Positions 17,802 through 26,361 of a stretch of DNA of 64,000 bases are shown piece after piece. Source of the DNA: Candidatus Obscuribacterales bacterium (GTDB lineage: Bacteria > Cyanobacteriota > Vampirovibrionia > Obscuribacterales > Obscuribacteraceae); NCBI GenBank assembly GCA_019747875.1, contig JAIEQI010000080.1, positions 1-64,000 on the forward strand, read 5' to 3'. The notes beneath the pieces are model-generated. The model was not told where the DNA came from and made no database searches. It worked only from the letters and a program-made list of their open reading frames with translations. Position 1 is the stretch's first letter. Each line of letters opens with the position of its first letter. A program made the translations under genes and the position numbers.

Positions 17802-17873
17802 TGGGTCGAGAAGGTGTCGAACCTTCGCCTCGCTGCTTAAAAGGCAGGTGCACTCCCGTTATACGATCGACCC
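17802..17873 (-). tRNA. tRNA-Lys (anticodon TTT)
   Basis: A 72-nt cloverleaf: acceptor GGGTCGA/TCGACCC, a D-stem with wobble pairs, anticodon loop CTTTTAA (anticodon TTT), and T-arm GAAGG-TTCGACA-CCTTC. The discriminator is A and CCA is not encoded. The first anticodon-stem pair is a C-C mismatch. It is followed 7 bp later by tRNA-Asn. About 200 bp upstream on the same strand lie a small ORF and a terminator. Confidence 0.95.
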
Positions 17874-18065
17874 TATTTAGAACACGCAGAAAGTTGTGGC
17901 ACCATATTCGGCACCATACGAGATCGAGAGTATTCGCAAGCGAACGCCAATCGACACCGCATGCGATACCGCGCGAAAACAAACAATGGATTAGAATCGG
18001 ATACTTCTAACTGCGTTTATTCATATTAAACAAAATCATTTTCAAGATACCTCAGACGAATTATA

Positions 18066-18105
18066 GACAAAACAAAAAGCCCGCGAACCTAAGATCCGCG
18101 GGCTT
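18066..18105 (-). terminator. strong rho-independent terminator
   Basis: On the minus strand AAGCCCGCG and CGCGGGCTT form a 9-bp stem with an 11-nt loop, followed at once by TTTTTGTTTTG. It lies 20 bases after the stop of the small ORF at 18126. The 5' arm GCCCGCG can also pair with CGCGGGC inside the end of that ORF, giving a possible antiterminator. Confidence 0.8.
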
Positions 18106-18125
18106 AGAAGAGTTCTAAGGTGTGT

Positions 18126-18203
18126 TTAGCCGCCCGCGTCTATTCGACAAAACTTATTGTTTTTGCCGAAGTTTTTATTCGCACGAGCAACAAAGAAAAA
18201 CAT
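18126..18203 (-). CDS. 25-codon small ORF, possible leader peptide
   Basis: The ATG at 18203 follows AGAGGTGATC, close to the full complement of the 16S 3' end, with ideal spacing, and a TATAAT lies about 24 bases upstream of the start. The peptide begins MFFFVARANK and is rich in Phe (5), Asn (4) and Lys (3), including NKN and KNNK clusters, and it ends DAGG. A strong terminator follows immediately. It could be a stand-alone small protein or a leader peptide acting in attenuation of the tRNA-Lys/tRNA-Asn genes downstream. Neither function is proven, and AT-rich DNA favours Lys, Asn and Phe codons by chance. Confidence 0.5.
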   Translation of the reverse strand: MFFFVARANKNFGKNNKFCRIDAGG

Positions 18204-18226
18204 GATCACCTCTAATTGATATTTCC

Positions 18227-18232
18227 ATTATA
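18227..18232 (-). promoter_or_regulatory. candidate -10 box (TATAAT) for the small ORF
   Basis: A perfect TATAAT on the minus strand, 23 bases before the small-ORF start codon, would give a 5' leader of roughly 15-17 bases that includes the strong Shine-Dalgarno site. No clear -35 is found at 17 bp. Confidence 0.5.
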
Positions 18233-18345
18233 TCGACAAATCAAATTTTGGGAAGAGCAAAATCGTAAATTCCGCTTTTCGAATTACGATTACGCTAAAG
18301 GACGGAGTCGGCAAAATGCCTGCGATCGCCAAGATCGATCGAATA

Positions 18346-18436
18346 TAGTTTCGTTAAGAGGTAGAGCCTCCCTAAAGCTGTGGCGGTAGATAGTAGAATT
18401 TGCATATGGGCGGGCAAGATGCCCGTGCTCCATACG
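18346..18436. repeat. dispersed repeat, about 90 bp, copy 1
   Basis: This segment matches 53411-53499 closely over its whole length, including CTCCCTAAAGCTGTGGCG, TAGATAGTAGAA and CATATGGGCGGGCA. It ends with the hairpin GGGC-AAGAT-GCCC followed by GCTCCATACG. Further degenerate hairpin copies follow to about 18525. The surrounding 18204-18575 has no credible gene; a minus ORF across it reads the repeat (with the usual GILPA peptide). Confidence 0.85.
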
Positions 18437-18575
18437 TTTCGAGCCAATCTAATTTTCATTCCCAGGCCCGACATGAGTTCGTCAACAGCATCAAGATGCC
18501 TGTGGTCCATACGTTTCCCAGCCGAATCTGGACGTCCGTGCTCATCCGAGAGCAATAGCTCTTGTGCGTAGCCAA

Positions 18576-18935
18576 CTAATTGCGCCGCATTATTCCCATT
18601 GCAGCTTGTTCCAATTTCTTAGCCTCAGACTCTTTGTTGAGTGCTCGCAAAACCTTCGCATAATTTTCCAAGATCATCAGCTCCTCTTTATGCAAAGGAC
18701 CGAGCGCCTTTCGCCTTACGTCTAGCGCGCGCTGATAAATTGGTTCAGCTTCGCCTGATCTGCCCTGCACTCGCAAACAATTGCCCAAATTATTCAAAAC
18801 AGTGGCAACACGATTGTCCCAAGTTCCAAATTCTTTTTCCGCTTCTAAAAGGGACTGCCGAAAATAAGATTCTGCTTCCGAATGTTTCCCCTGGCTCATC
18901 AACTGCTGAGCGCTAAGATTGAGTCTTTCCCACAT
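18576..18935 (-). CDS. TPR protein (kinesin-light-chain-like repeats)
   Basis: The open frame extends further, but the ATG at 18935 (MWERLNLSAQQL) is preceded by GAGGTG at five bases and is the best start, giving 119 aa. The product consists of about two and a half TPR_12-type 42-residue units, with signature pieces such as ATVLNNLGNCLRVQGRSGEA and YQRALDVRRKALGP. It has no signal peptide and is probably a cytoplasmic scaffold. It lies downstream of, and in the same direction as, the exported TPR protein at 19035, about 100 bp away. Confidence 0.8.
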   Translation of the reverse strand: MWERLNLSAQQLMSQGKHSEAESYFRQSLLEAEKEFGTWDNRVATVLNNLGNCLRVQGRSGEAEPIYQRALDVRRKALGPLHKEELMILENYAKVLRALNKESEAKKLEQAAMGIMRRN

Positions 18936-19034
18936 ATGCACCTCAATTTGCATGAACGGCAACGAACACGGCCACTGAAATTGGCAGGCAGTATACAGCA
19001 TCAGTTAAAACAAATCAGCAGATGAAACCCTGCA

Positions 19035-20498
19035 TTAATGCGCCGCGGGGTAACCACCGATACCGGGAGGAACGTGAAAAGGAAACTTAACGACAGCATT
19101 TCCCAAATGTAACGTCACTTCCGCATCCTCATAGCGATCGCGCAAGAACAAAACCAACCCGGTCCTGGCGCCCCCCGGTTCTATAATAGTTGGGCGAATC
19201 GTCGATGCACTTCCGCGCATAAATGTCAGCAAATCAGTGTCCGCCGTTTGCGCCTTATGGCTTTCGTAATAGAACTCTTCGCGGGTCACGATTGGCGGCA
19301 CATCACGCAGATTGCTATCCCAAGCACCGTACACTCCAAAAACGTTGTTGCCGTAGAAATCATCTGGGTCCAGCGCACCGTTCTTCAAATATCCAGGAAT
19401 TTTTCTTGAGCGCTGAATGTGTTCCAACCATCGCCTTCGCCAGGTCAAACCAAGCACTACGTCTTCTTCCAAAACATTATCCAAATAAGCAGGATCGCAA
19501 TAATACAAGAACTTGCGTCCCGGATTCACCTTTTCTAGTGTCACTTTCCCAACAGCTACGGCCATCGGTTTCTTGCTGCAATTTGCAAGCGAAATCAGAA
19601 CAGCCATGTGCTTCTGACTTCGAACCAATGTGCACGCAGCACGCAATCCATCGATCACAGTATACTTAAAAGGATAAAGCGGATCTACGATCTGACGGCT
19701 GCCCGGCATGCCATCAATCCAGGTATACTGCACTTCTCCGAGCTGCTCGTCAGTTTTCTCTAATTGAACAGCATCATCCTTTAAGGCAAGCGATTTTTTC
19801 ATCAACTCATCTGCCTCATTCTCATTTCCGAGCTTCTTTTCAGCAATCGACAATCCATAAAGTGCTTCAGCGTAATCAAGCCTGTCTCTACCCGGCTCAA
19901 GTTCCAACGCAGGCAAAGCAGCCTTGAAACTCTGCTTGGCGTGATCGTAATAGGTTTGCTTGGTTTGAATTTTTCCGATCAAAATATGGCAGAGTGCAAC
20001 ATCGAACGGCTTGCCTGTTTTCTCCAGGGAATGCAACGCTAGCTCTGCTGTTTTAATCGCTGCATCGTACTTCGCATCTTGCAGCAACAGCTCAGCATAA
20101 TCTAAATTGAATCGGGCACATTCAGCCGAGTCAGCACCAAAATTTTCAAAACATTCTCCACGCACTTCATTGAGTACAGTCTTAGCACGAGAAGGGGATT
20201 CCATCGCTAAGTAAGCTTCAGCCAAACCCAAGCGAGCAATTACCCGCTCTTTTTCTGTAGCTCGGGTCTTCCGCAGCTCGATGCTCGCACGCGACAATCT
20301 TTTCTCTGCTTCGATGTAGAGGCGTGCATCCAAGGCTTTCATTCCAAGCTCGAAGTCTTTGGACGCCGGCACCTCCGCGCGAAACGTGGCCGTGCCCTTC
20401 ATGACAGAGGACTCGGCATAAGAACTTGCCCCGACTCCAATCAAAAGGAATACGAAACTCAACAAAAATGTCGTTCTTACAAGCACGCCGTTTAGCAA
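19035..20498 (-). CDS. exported TPR-containing protein, unknown function
   Basis: The frame is open to 20690, but a TTG at 20498 has GGAGG six bases ahead and leads directly into a signal peptide or anchor (VRTTFLLSFVFLLIGVGASSYA), so I place the start there (487 aa). Residues about 40-260 form several TPR units (for example ARLGLAEAYLAMESPSRAKTVL). The C-terminal 200 residues are beta-rich and contain WIDGMPGSRQ and an Ig-like tail (AEVTLHLGNAVVKFPFHVP). This looks like a periplasmic protein-interaction module. It is divergent from the membrane kinase gene at 20641, whose outer part is also TPR-like, so a joint signalling role is possible but unproven. Confidence 0.7.
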   Translation of the reverse strand: MLNGVLVRTTFLLSFVFLLIGVGASSYAESSVMKGTATFRAEVPASKDFELGMKALDARLYIEAEKRLSRASIELRKTRATEKERVIARLGLAEAYLAMESPSRAKTVLNEVRGECFENFGADSAECARFNLDYAELLLQDAKYDAAIKTAELALHSLEKTGKPFDVALCHILIGKIQTKQTYYDHAKQSFKAALPALELEPGRDRLDYAEALYGLSIAEKKLGNENEADELMKKSLALKDDAVQLEKTDEQLGEVQYTWIDGMPGSRQIVDPLYPFKYTVIDGLRAACTLVRSQKHMAVLISLANCSKKPMAVAVGKVTLEKVNPGRKFLYYCDPAYLDNVLEEDVVLGLTWRRRWLEHIQRSRKIPGYLKNGALDPDDFYGNNVFGVYGAWDSNLRDVPPIVTREEFYYESHKAQTADTDLLTFMRGSASTIRPTIIEPGGARTGLVLFLRDRYEDAEVTLHLGNAVVKFPFHVPPGIGGYPAAH

Positions 20499-20640
20499 GG
20501 GTCGCCTCCGCTTAATATCTGTAAAGTAGCACACAGAGACAGACAACACAGTTTTTGTTCTCAGGAACTTCATGAATCTTGCTAGTAAAGGCTGGGTATA
20601 GCTAAAAAAGCGGGTGCACGCTGGTCGTCTTACCAGTTCC

Positions 20641-23445
20641 ATGCTGTCACTTATACAGGTATCGACCTCTGAAATGCTAGATCTGAACAAAATCGGCCAA
20701 ATCTTTGACGAACGCTACGAAATATTGGAAGTTCTAGGTTCTGGAGGTCTGGCTACCGTTTATACGGCAAGGCAGCTTGAGATAGGCAGAACTGTCGCAT
20801 TAAAGCTTCTGCATTCACGCTTTTCAAATGACCCTGAATTTAAGACTCGCTTCTTAAGAGAAGCACAAACACTGAACAAACTATCACATCCGAACATAGT
20901 TACGGTCTATCAACTCGGGTGCTCAAATGATGGTACCTTATACATCGTCATGGAACTGGTGGCGGGGCAAAGTCTTGCTGAGATACTGAACGAATCAGGT
21001 AGAGTACCTACAATCAAAGCTCTGGAACATATGAAAACTTTGGCTGGAGCGCTTTCCTATATTCACAGTAACGGCGTCATTCACCGAGACCTGAAGCCGT
21101 CGAACATTATTTTGTGTAAGAGCGGCGAGGAAGCAATTCCAAAATTAATTGATTTCGGTCTTTCAAGAGTAGACTTCGAAACACAAAAGCTAACACTAAC
21201 AGGTGAATTGATCGGCACTCCAGATTACATGAGCCCGGAACAGTGTCGAGGCCATCAAGTGGATTTTTCTACCGATATTTATTCGTTGACCGTCTGTCTT
21301 TATGAATCAATAACGGGACGCAAACCTTATGAAGCGGACAGCTCCATCGGGATAATCTTCAAACACTTGAACGATCCAATTCCGGTAATTAAGGATACCG
21401 ATGCCCAGCCATTTCATCCACAGATAAACCGGATTCTAGCCAGGGGAATGGCTAAACGAATCCAAGATCGTTTCAAGACGATGGATGAGCTGTCAGACGC
21501 GATTGCAGATCTTATTCCAATTCTTCAAGAACGGCAGAAAGAAAGAAACTCAGCTAGCCTATACCCCAGCACTCTTTTTGCCTTCTCGATTGTCGCAGTT
21601 TTATTTCTTGTTGGGATTTCGTGTATTCTTTCCAATCGCGATCAAAATAAGTCCGCTGCAAAGAAGGACATCGGAACGACACCTGCACCGACTGTAATAC
21701 CAATATCAAATTCATCGCTCATCGAATATGCCACAAGACAAGATGAGCCAGAGCTATCGCAGCTAATCGCAATTTGCCGCGCCTATGCTCAACTTTCTCA
21801 AAAGGGATCCCCCATAGCTCAATCGATAAGATTGAGAACACAGCGTTTTTACGCATCGAGGCTAAGCTCGAATTTACTTCCCTCCACCGCTCTGCGATTG
21901 TGCATGAAACTTGTCAGCGAACAAAACCGCCGAACCATGATCAAGACTCCCACTAATCAAGCGAACGAATTTGCGGACTACAACTACATAACTATGTTGA
22001 CGGGCGAGATTATGGAAGGTTTTGGCAAAAAAGATCAAGCGCGCAAAGTTATGCTTGAGTTAGTGAACTCAGACCATCTTTCATCATATACTCGGGGTAG
22101 CATCTATCGGCAACTGCTAATGGTCGGCGAGAGCAATATAGTAAGAGATCGTGCCCGTAACTGCGAAGTTGCAGTAGATCTGACTGAAATTTCCGCATCC
22201 AGCAGAGCCTTCGGTTTTGATGAATTGAGCTACCTGAGCGCACGAAGAGCGGTGGCGGCAGCACACTCGGATCCTGGCGATTTGGGCTTTGTTGCCGCAC
22301 TTCTTGAAAGAGCACATTGCTATGTTTTGGAAGGCAAGCTTGAACTAGCACACAAAGACATGATTACCGTACGGAACAATCTAGCGGCATTAGAAGGGAG
22401 GCGCTACAATCTAGGTTCGACATATGCTGGGTTAGCAAGATTATTCGCAATGGTAGGTGATTATGAAAATGCCGTTGCAACAACAAACACTAGAATTGGC
22501 TTTATACCGTCAAAATACAGAGTCTTACCTGCCGGCACAAAGGAACTTTTGCATCTGATAAGAACGCAAGAGCCAGATAGTATCCCTACATTGGCACTGG
22601 ATATACTGGAAACGAAACTATCAGTCCAAGAAAAATGCAGGCTTCTAATAGAAGCCAGTGATCGCCTGGCACAGTTCAGAACTTTGCTTTCAACGATTGC
22701 TTATGATGTGATGCGCACAGCACCAGAGCCTGAGGTAAAGCCACCACTAAAGGTATTGGTCCTGAAATTTTTCGCTGACGCTGCCAACATGTCCGACGAC
22801 ACTAATCTTGCCCTGAAATATTACAGACAAGCGTTAGAAACGACTTCAAAGTACAAGAAAAATTACCCGGAAATTGACAGCCGCTTTGAAGCCAGGCTAA
22901 GACTGTATATTCTGAACCTGCAGACACCTTTGCTCGATAATGAATGGCGCAAAAAGGAACTTGCAGCGCTTATCTCAGAAGGTCAATGTAACGAAGGGGA
23001 TGAGCTTTTGAAAGCTGCCTACAAGCTCAATTCGCAAGACCTTGCAGAGAAGGTGGTTGCTCGCCAAACATCACTCAATTCCGCTATTCAAGAAACTAAA
23101 GTTTGCCTACGGCGAAACGATCTAAAGTCTGCGCAGCATACTCTAGATGAGATCGATGAATTGCTAAGAGCCAATGAAAATCAGGCTATTAAAGCAGAGT
23201 ACTATCTCCTTCGAGCTTCATATTTTCTCGAATCAAGTAACATTTCAGAAGCAAGAAAGTTTCTAGAAAAGCTACCTACAATGCATATTGAACGAATTGA
23301 CGACCGAGAACTGCGTCAAACCCTCTGTTCAAACTATATCCTATGTTTAATGGTTGCAGGAATGGATGAACAGCGGCGAAGCTTCATACTTGAGCTGGCT
23401 AAACTAAAGGACTTTCAAGCCAATACCAAGTGGATTGTTTGGTAG
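20641..23445 (+). CDS. membrane Ser/Thr protein kinase with large TPR-like outer domain
   Basis: A PknB-type Hanks kinase of about 934 aa. Counting from 20641, the Gly loop LGSGGLATVY is at about 32-41, the ATP-binding Lys (VALK) at 55, HRDLKPSN at 148-155, DFG at 171-173, and the SPEQ activation-segment end at about 198-201. All catalytic residues are present. One membrane helix (about 312-330, FAFSIVAVLFLVGISCI) leads to a C-terminal region of about 600 residues, helical and rich in TPR-like pairs, on the far side of the membrane and likely the sensor. The start is uncertain (GTG 20614, ATG 20641 or ATG 20674). Its 3' end overlaps the convergent glycosyltransferase by 42 bp. Confidence 0.9.
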   Translation: MLSLIQVSTSEMLDLNKIGQIFDERYEILEVLGSGGLATVYTARQLEIGRTVALKLLHSRFSNDPEFKTRFLREAQTLNKLSHPNIVTVYQLGCSNDGTLYIVMELVAGQSLAEILNESGRVPTIKALEHMKTLAGALSYIHSNGVIHRDLKPSNIILCKSGEEAIPKLIDFGLSRVDFETQKLTLTGELIGTPDYMSPEQCRGHQVDFSTDIYSLTVCLYESITGRKPYEADSSIGIIFKHLNDPIPVIKDTDAQPFHPQINRILARGMAKRIQDRFKTMDELSDAIADLIPILQERQKERNSASLYPSTLFAFSIVAVLFLVGISCILSNRDQNKSAAKKDIGTTPAPTVIPISNSSLIEYATRQDEPELSQLIAICRAYAQLSQKGSPIAQSIRLRTQRFYASRLSSNLLPSTALRLCMKLVSEQNRRTMIKTPTNQANEFADYNYITMLTGEIMEGFGKKDQARKVMLELVNSDHLSSYTRGSIYRQLLMVGESNIVRDRARNCEVAVDLTEISASSRAFGFDELSYLSARRAVAAAHSDPGDLGFVAALLERAHCYVLEGKLELAHKDMITVRNNLAALEGRRYNLGSTYAGLARLFAMVGDYENAVATTNTRIGFIPSKYRVLPAGTKELLHLIRTQEPDSIPTLALDILETKLSVQEKCRLLIEASDRLAQFRTLLSTIAYDVMRTAPEPEVKPPLKVLVLKFFADAANMSDDTNLALKYYRQALETTSKYKKNYPEIDSRFEARLRLYILNLQTPLLDNEWRKKELAALISEGQCNEGDELLKAAYKLNSQDLAEKVVARQTSLNSAIQETKVCLRRNDLKSAQHTLDEIDELLRANENQAIKAEYYLLRASYFLESSNISEARKFLEKLPTMHIERIDDRELRQTLCSNYILCLMVAGMDEQRRSFILELAKLKDFQANTKWIVW

Positions 23446-26343
23446 CTCGACCAGTTGAACATCTAGTTCGGTGAACTGAATGGAGGTTCCCTCGGCAGAG
23501 CGACTCAGGTTTGAGTAGGACGGGCCTTTCGGCTGAACCGCGAAAGTGATACTAACGCCCTCAACAATCGCTCCATCGATTACTGGTTTAGTTGGAAGCA
23601 CGAGCTCAAATACGCCTTTGCCAGAATCAGCATTCCTGAGATATAGCGGGCCCCAAGGAGGATCGTACGAGAAGGTCGAGCCGTCCGGCTTTTTATATTT
23701 AAATGATGCCGTCACGCGAGGGAAGCCGCCACTGCCATTAAGCAAAGTGGACTTTCCTCTGACTGACATTATCCAGAGCTTCTGTGTGTTGTCTTTGTCG
23801 ATGTTTATATGATTAGTTAGATCAGAAATGATCGTGATCGGTTTGCCAGCCGACGCAACAATTTCACGCGGAACAGTGATGGCTTGATCGCCAGTGGCTG
23901 AAGTGCTTCGTACAGGCGGTGGGGTGACAAGCAATGCGCAATTAAAAGCACCTCGCTGCATGCCGACTTCACTGGAGAGATCTCTGTTGGACACTTGCCG
24001 TCCCGCGACGGGAACCTTGATATCGTATCTGGTATCAGTCAATCCGCTAGGATTTTCCACTCCATAGAACGCTTTTTCCCATGAATAATCGCTTACGCTC
24101 GGTATCATCTGTTCTTTCTTAGAGAGCGCCGCGTTCCCATAAACACGGATAGGCTCGCTGCTGTTATTAGCGAGTTCAACTTTCAGAGGCATGAGATCCG
24201 CTCCCTTTGATTCAGCAATTTTCGCTGATTCATTGAGAATGCTTTCCGGAATCCTGACCATCATCCATTGTCGCTGATCAAGATTGGCAATATTTGCAGA
24301 GTAGCTCAAGCTGGACCACATCCGCTCACCTTCGCGTTCAACGTGACCAGGGCTGTTTTCAAGGAAACGATCATAACTTTCTGCGAAACAGAGACTTGGA
24401 AGAAAAGGCCCAGTCAACTCGTGACCATTGACTTTAACGCTGAGTCCGTCGGACGGCTGCTTAACGCCCAAACTATCAATAAGCAAGTAGATAGATTGCC
24501 CGGCTTGCAACTGCGAATCCGAGCGATTGAGCAGCAACACCTGTTTAATCGACCGCCCAGCCGAGAGATTCTCGAACCATTCGCCCATGCGCCCGTTGGC
24601 CCGCTCCGGAATAACAAACAGTGGCAACAGCGCAACGACTCCTAATACGGTCACTAATCTAGACGCAGTCTTATGCCCCTGCATTTTGCCAATCAGCTGA
24701 TAAACGAGTGTGCCAAGGAATAAGAGGATTATCGTTCGAGACAATGCTTCCAAGCCCCAACTCATCTGGAAGGTCCAATCGTCGGTTAATTTTGAAATCA
24801 TCTCAAACAATGGAGTGCAATCTATCTGAGTAACTACAAAGAGACTGAGTGTGCTCAATAAAATAGTGGCAGCAAGACCGCGCCAGCGAACCTGGCTGAG
24901 CAGGCCAGCAAGAAGCGTAAGCGCGGCCGCTGCAAAAATAATGAACTCAGGAATGGACGACAGATTGTAGCGAGGTACAGTAATGAAAGAGAAATAGACG
25001 CAGTGAAAAGCAAGCAATCCAAACAAGAAGGTTCGACAAAACAACTCTCGCCGGGCTAATGCTTTTCCGAAGCACGTGAACGCCGTGCACGCCACCCCCA
25101 GCAATCCAAAGATCACTACAAGTTGATGATAAAGAACTTGAGAGTGGAAAGTGAAAGGCCCGATAGCTGTCCGGAAATCATTCCAGGGATATTTGAAAAG
25201 GCGCAAGGGTTTATCCAGCATCAGACGCGCCCAGCGGACCGGGTTCTTTTTAACAGCACTGACAGCCAGATCCGGGAAGCTGCGTGACTCAACTCCGCGC
25301 CCATCCGGGTAAGGATAGGAAAGCCATCCTTGAATATCTATATTGTTGCCAATGAAAAAGTTGTATCTGCCTACTCGATCAACAACTAGCCCGCCTGTTC
25401 CGAAAGCGAGTTTCTGGAAGCCCAACCATGGAATTGCAACAAGCGAGAATCCTACAAACATTGGAAGCAGCCAACATAAAGCCCTGGCTGCAGCCTTAGC
25501 GCTGAAGTTTTCCTTGCCGTATTTTTGCAAGACTGTAAGCGGAACAAGTATCAAACTTACAGCCACCATAATAGAGCGCGTAAGTTGCAGTGCGGCAGCC
25601 AGAAAGCCACTCATGAAAACCAACGGCAAGGAATTACCGCCTTTACGGAAGCCGCGAATCGCCAAATAAGTGAGTGCTGTAAGAAGACACGTAGCAAACG
25701 TTTCCGAGTAGAGACGTCCGCTATTAACAATGAACGCCGGATAGAACACCGCCATCCAGCCGGCCAGGATGCCACACTTCTTACCGAAGGATTCATTTGC
25801 AATAGCCGCGATCATCACGCATGTTAGAGCAGAAACAAAAACATTTCCCGTGAGTAAGGCTGGCCAGATTCCTGTAATGGATTGGTTTGCTTGTGCAATA
25901 TTGGAGCCCAATCCGCCAACTATTGCCGTTATTGTGAGAAAAGCAGGAAACACAGGTCCACTAATATAAAAGTCCTTCATAGGAGCCAGTGTGCTTCGCA
26001 CAAGATTCCAATCAGCCGAACTTGCTTGACCAGTTAAACAGGAGCCCGCAGCCGACCAGAAGGCAGCGCTAAAATTCTTCATGTCCAACAGAAGTTGTGC
26101 ATTCTGAATGTATTCGAAGGCATCACAGGAAGCAAAGTTATTTGTGTGCTCAAAATAGAAATTGTAGATCCACCGAACTGCAAAAGCAGCAGCAAATATG
26201 GCAGAAATTGCCAAGAAACCGATCGATGAGGTACGTTCAGGTTCAGGCTTACGCTCAGAACGATTATATTGAGCCAGCGCAGAAGAAAGGACCGCCTCAT
26301 CGACAGTCGATTCTCTCTCTACAGTGTTTGCTGATCTGCTCAA
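23404..26343 (-). CDS. GT39-like membrane glycosyltransferase with large C-terminal domain
   Basis: A 979-aa multi-spanning protein. After a polar N-terminus, the first helix (about 45-62) is followed by a loop with SCDAFEYIQNAQLLLD, the position of the acidic catalytic loop in ArnT/PMT-type enzymes that use polyprenyl-phosphate sugars. About eleven to thirteen helices run to about residue 570. A soluble beta-rich region of about 400 residues then carries no recognised motif. The start is TTG at 26343 with AAAGGA six bases upstream. It lies 18 bp after the GT4 gene on the same strand, so they form an operon. The C-terminal codons overlap the convergent kinase gene. A role in envelope glycan or protein glycosylation is likely. 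Confidence 0.8.
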   Translation of the reverse strand: MSRSANTVERESTVDEAVLSSALAQYNRSERKPEPERTSSIGFLAISAIFAAAFAVRWIYNFYFEHTNNFASCDAFEYIQNAQLLLDMKNFSAAFWSAAGSCLTGQASSADWNLVRSTLAPMKDFYISGPVFPAFLTITAIVGGLGSNIAQANQSITGIWPALLTGNVFVSALTCVMIAAIANESFGKKCGILAGWMAVFYPAFIVNSGRLYSETFATCLLTALTYLAIRGFRKGGNSLPLVFMSGFLAAALQLTRSIMVAVSLILVPLTVLQKYGKENFSAKAAARALCWLLPMFVGFSLVAIPWLGFQKLAFGTGGLVVDRVGRYNFFIGNNIDIQGWLSYPYPDGRGVESRSFPDLAVSAVKKNPVRWARLMLDKPLRLFKYPWNDFRTAIGPFTFHSQVLYHQLVVIFGLLGVACTAFTCFGKALARRELFCRTFLFGLLAFHCVYFSFITVPRYNLSSIPEFIIFAAAALTLLAGLLSQVRWRGLAATILLSTLSLFVVTQIDCTPLFEMISKLTDDWTFQMSWGLEALSRTIILLFLGTLVYQLIGKMQGHKTASRLVTVLGVVALLPLFVIPERANGRMGEWFENLSAGRSIKQVLLLNRSDSQLQAGQSIYLLIDSLGVKQPSDGLSVKVNGHELTGPFLPSLCFAESYDRFLENSPGHVEREGERMWSSLSYSANIANLDQRQWMMVRIPESILNESAKIAESKGADLMPLKVELANNSSEPIRVYGNAALSKKEQMIPSVSDYSWEKAFYGVENPSGLTDTRYDIKVPVAGRQVSNRDLSSEVGMQRGAFNCALLVTPPPVRSTSATGDQAITVPREIVASAGKPITIISDLTNHINIDKDNTQKLWIMSVRGKSTLLNGSGGFPRVTASFKYKKPDGSTFSYDPPWGPLYLRNADSGKGVFELVLPTKPVIDGAIVEGVSITFAVQPKGPSYSNLSRSAEGTSIQFTELDVQLVELPNNPLGIGLKVL

Positions 26344-26361
26344 TTCAATTCCTTTTGATGC

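Noticed and set aside
18295..18555. 86-codon minus ORF
   Set aside because: It translates a dispersed repeat (GILPA peptide), with no ribosome-binding site.
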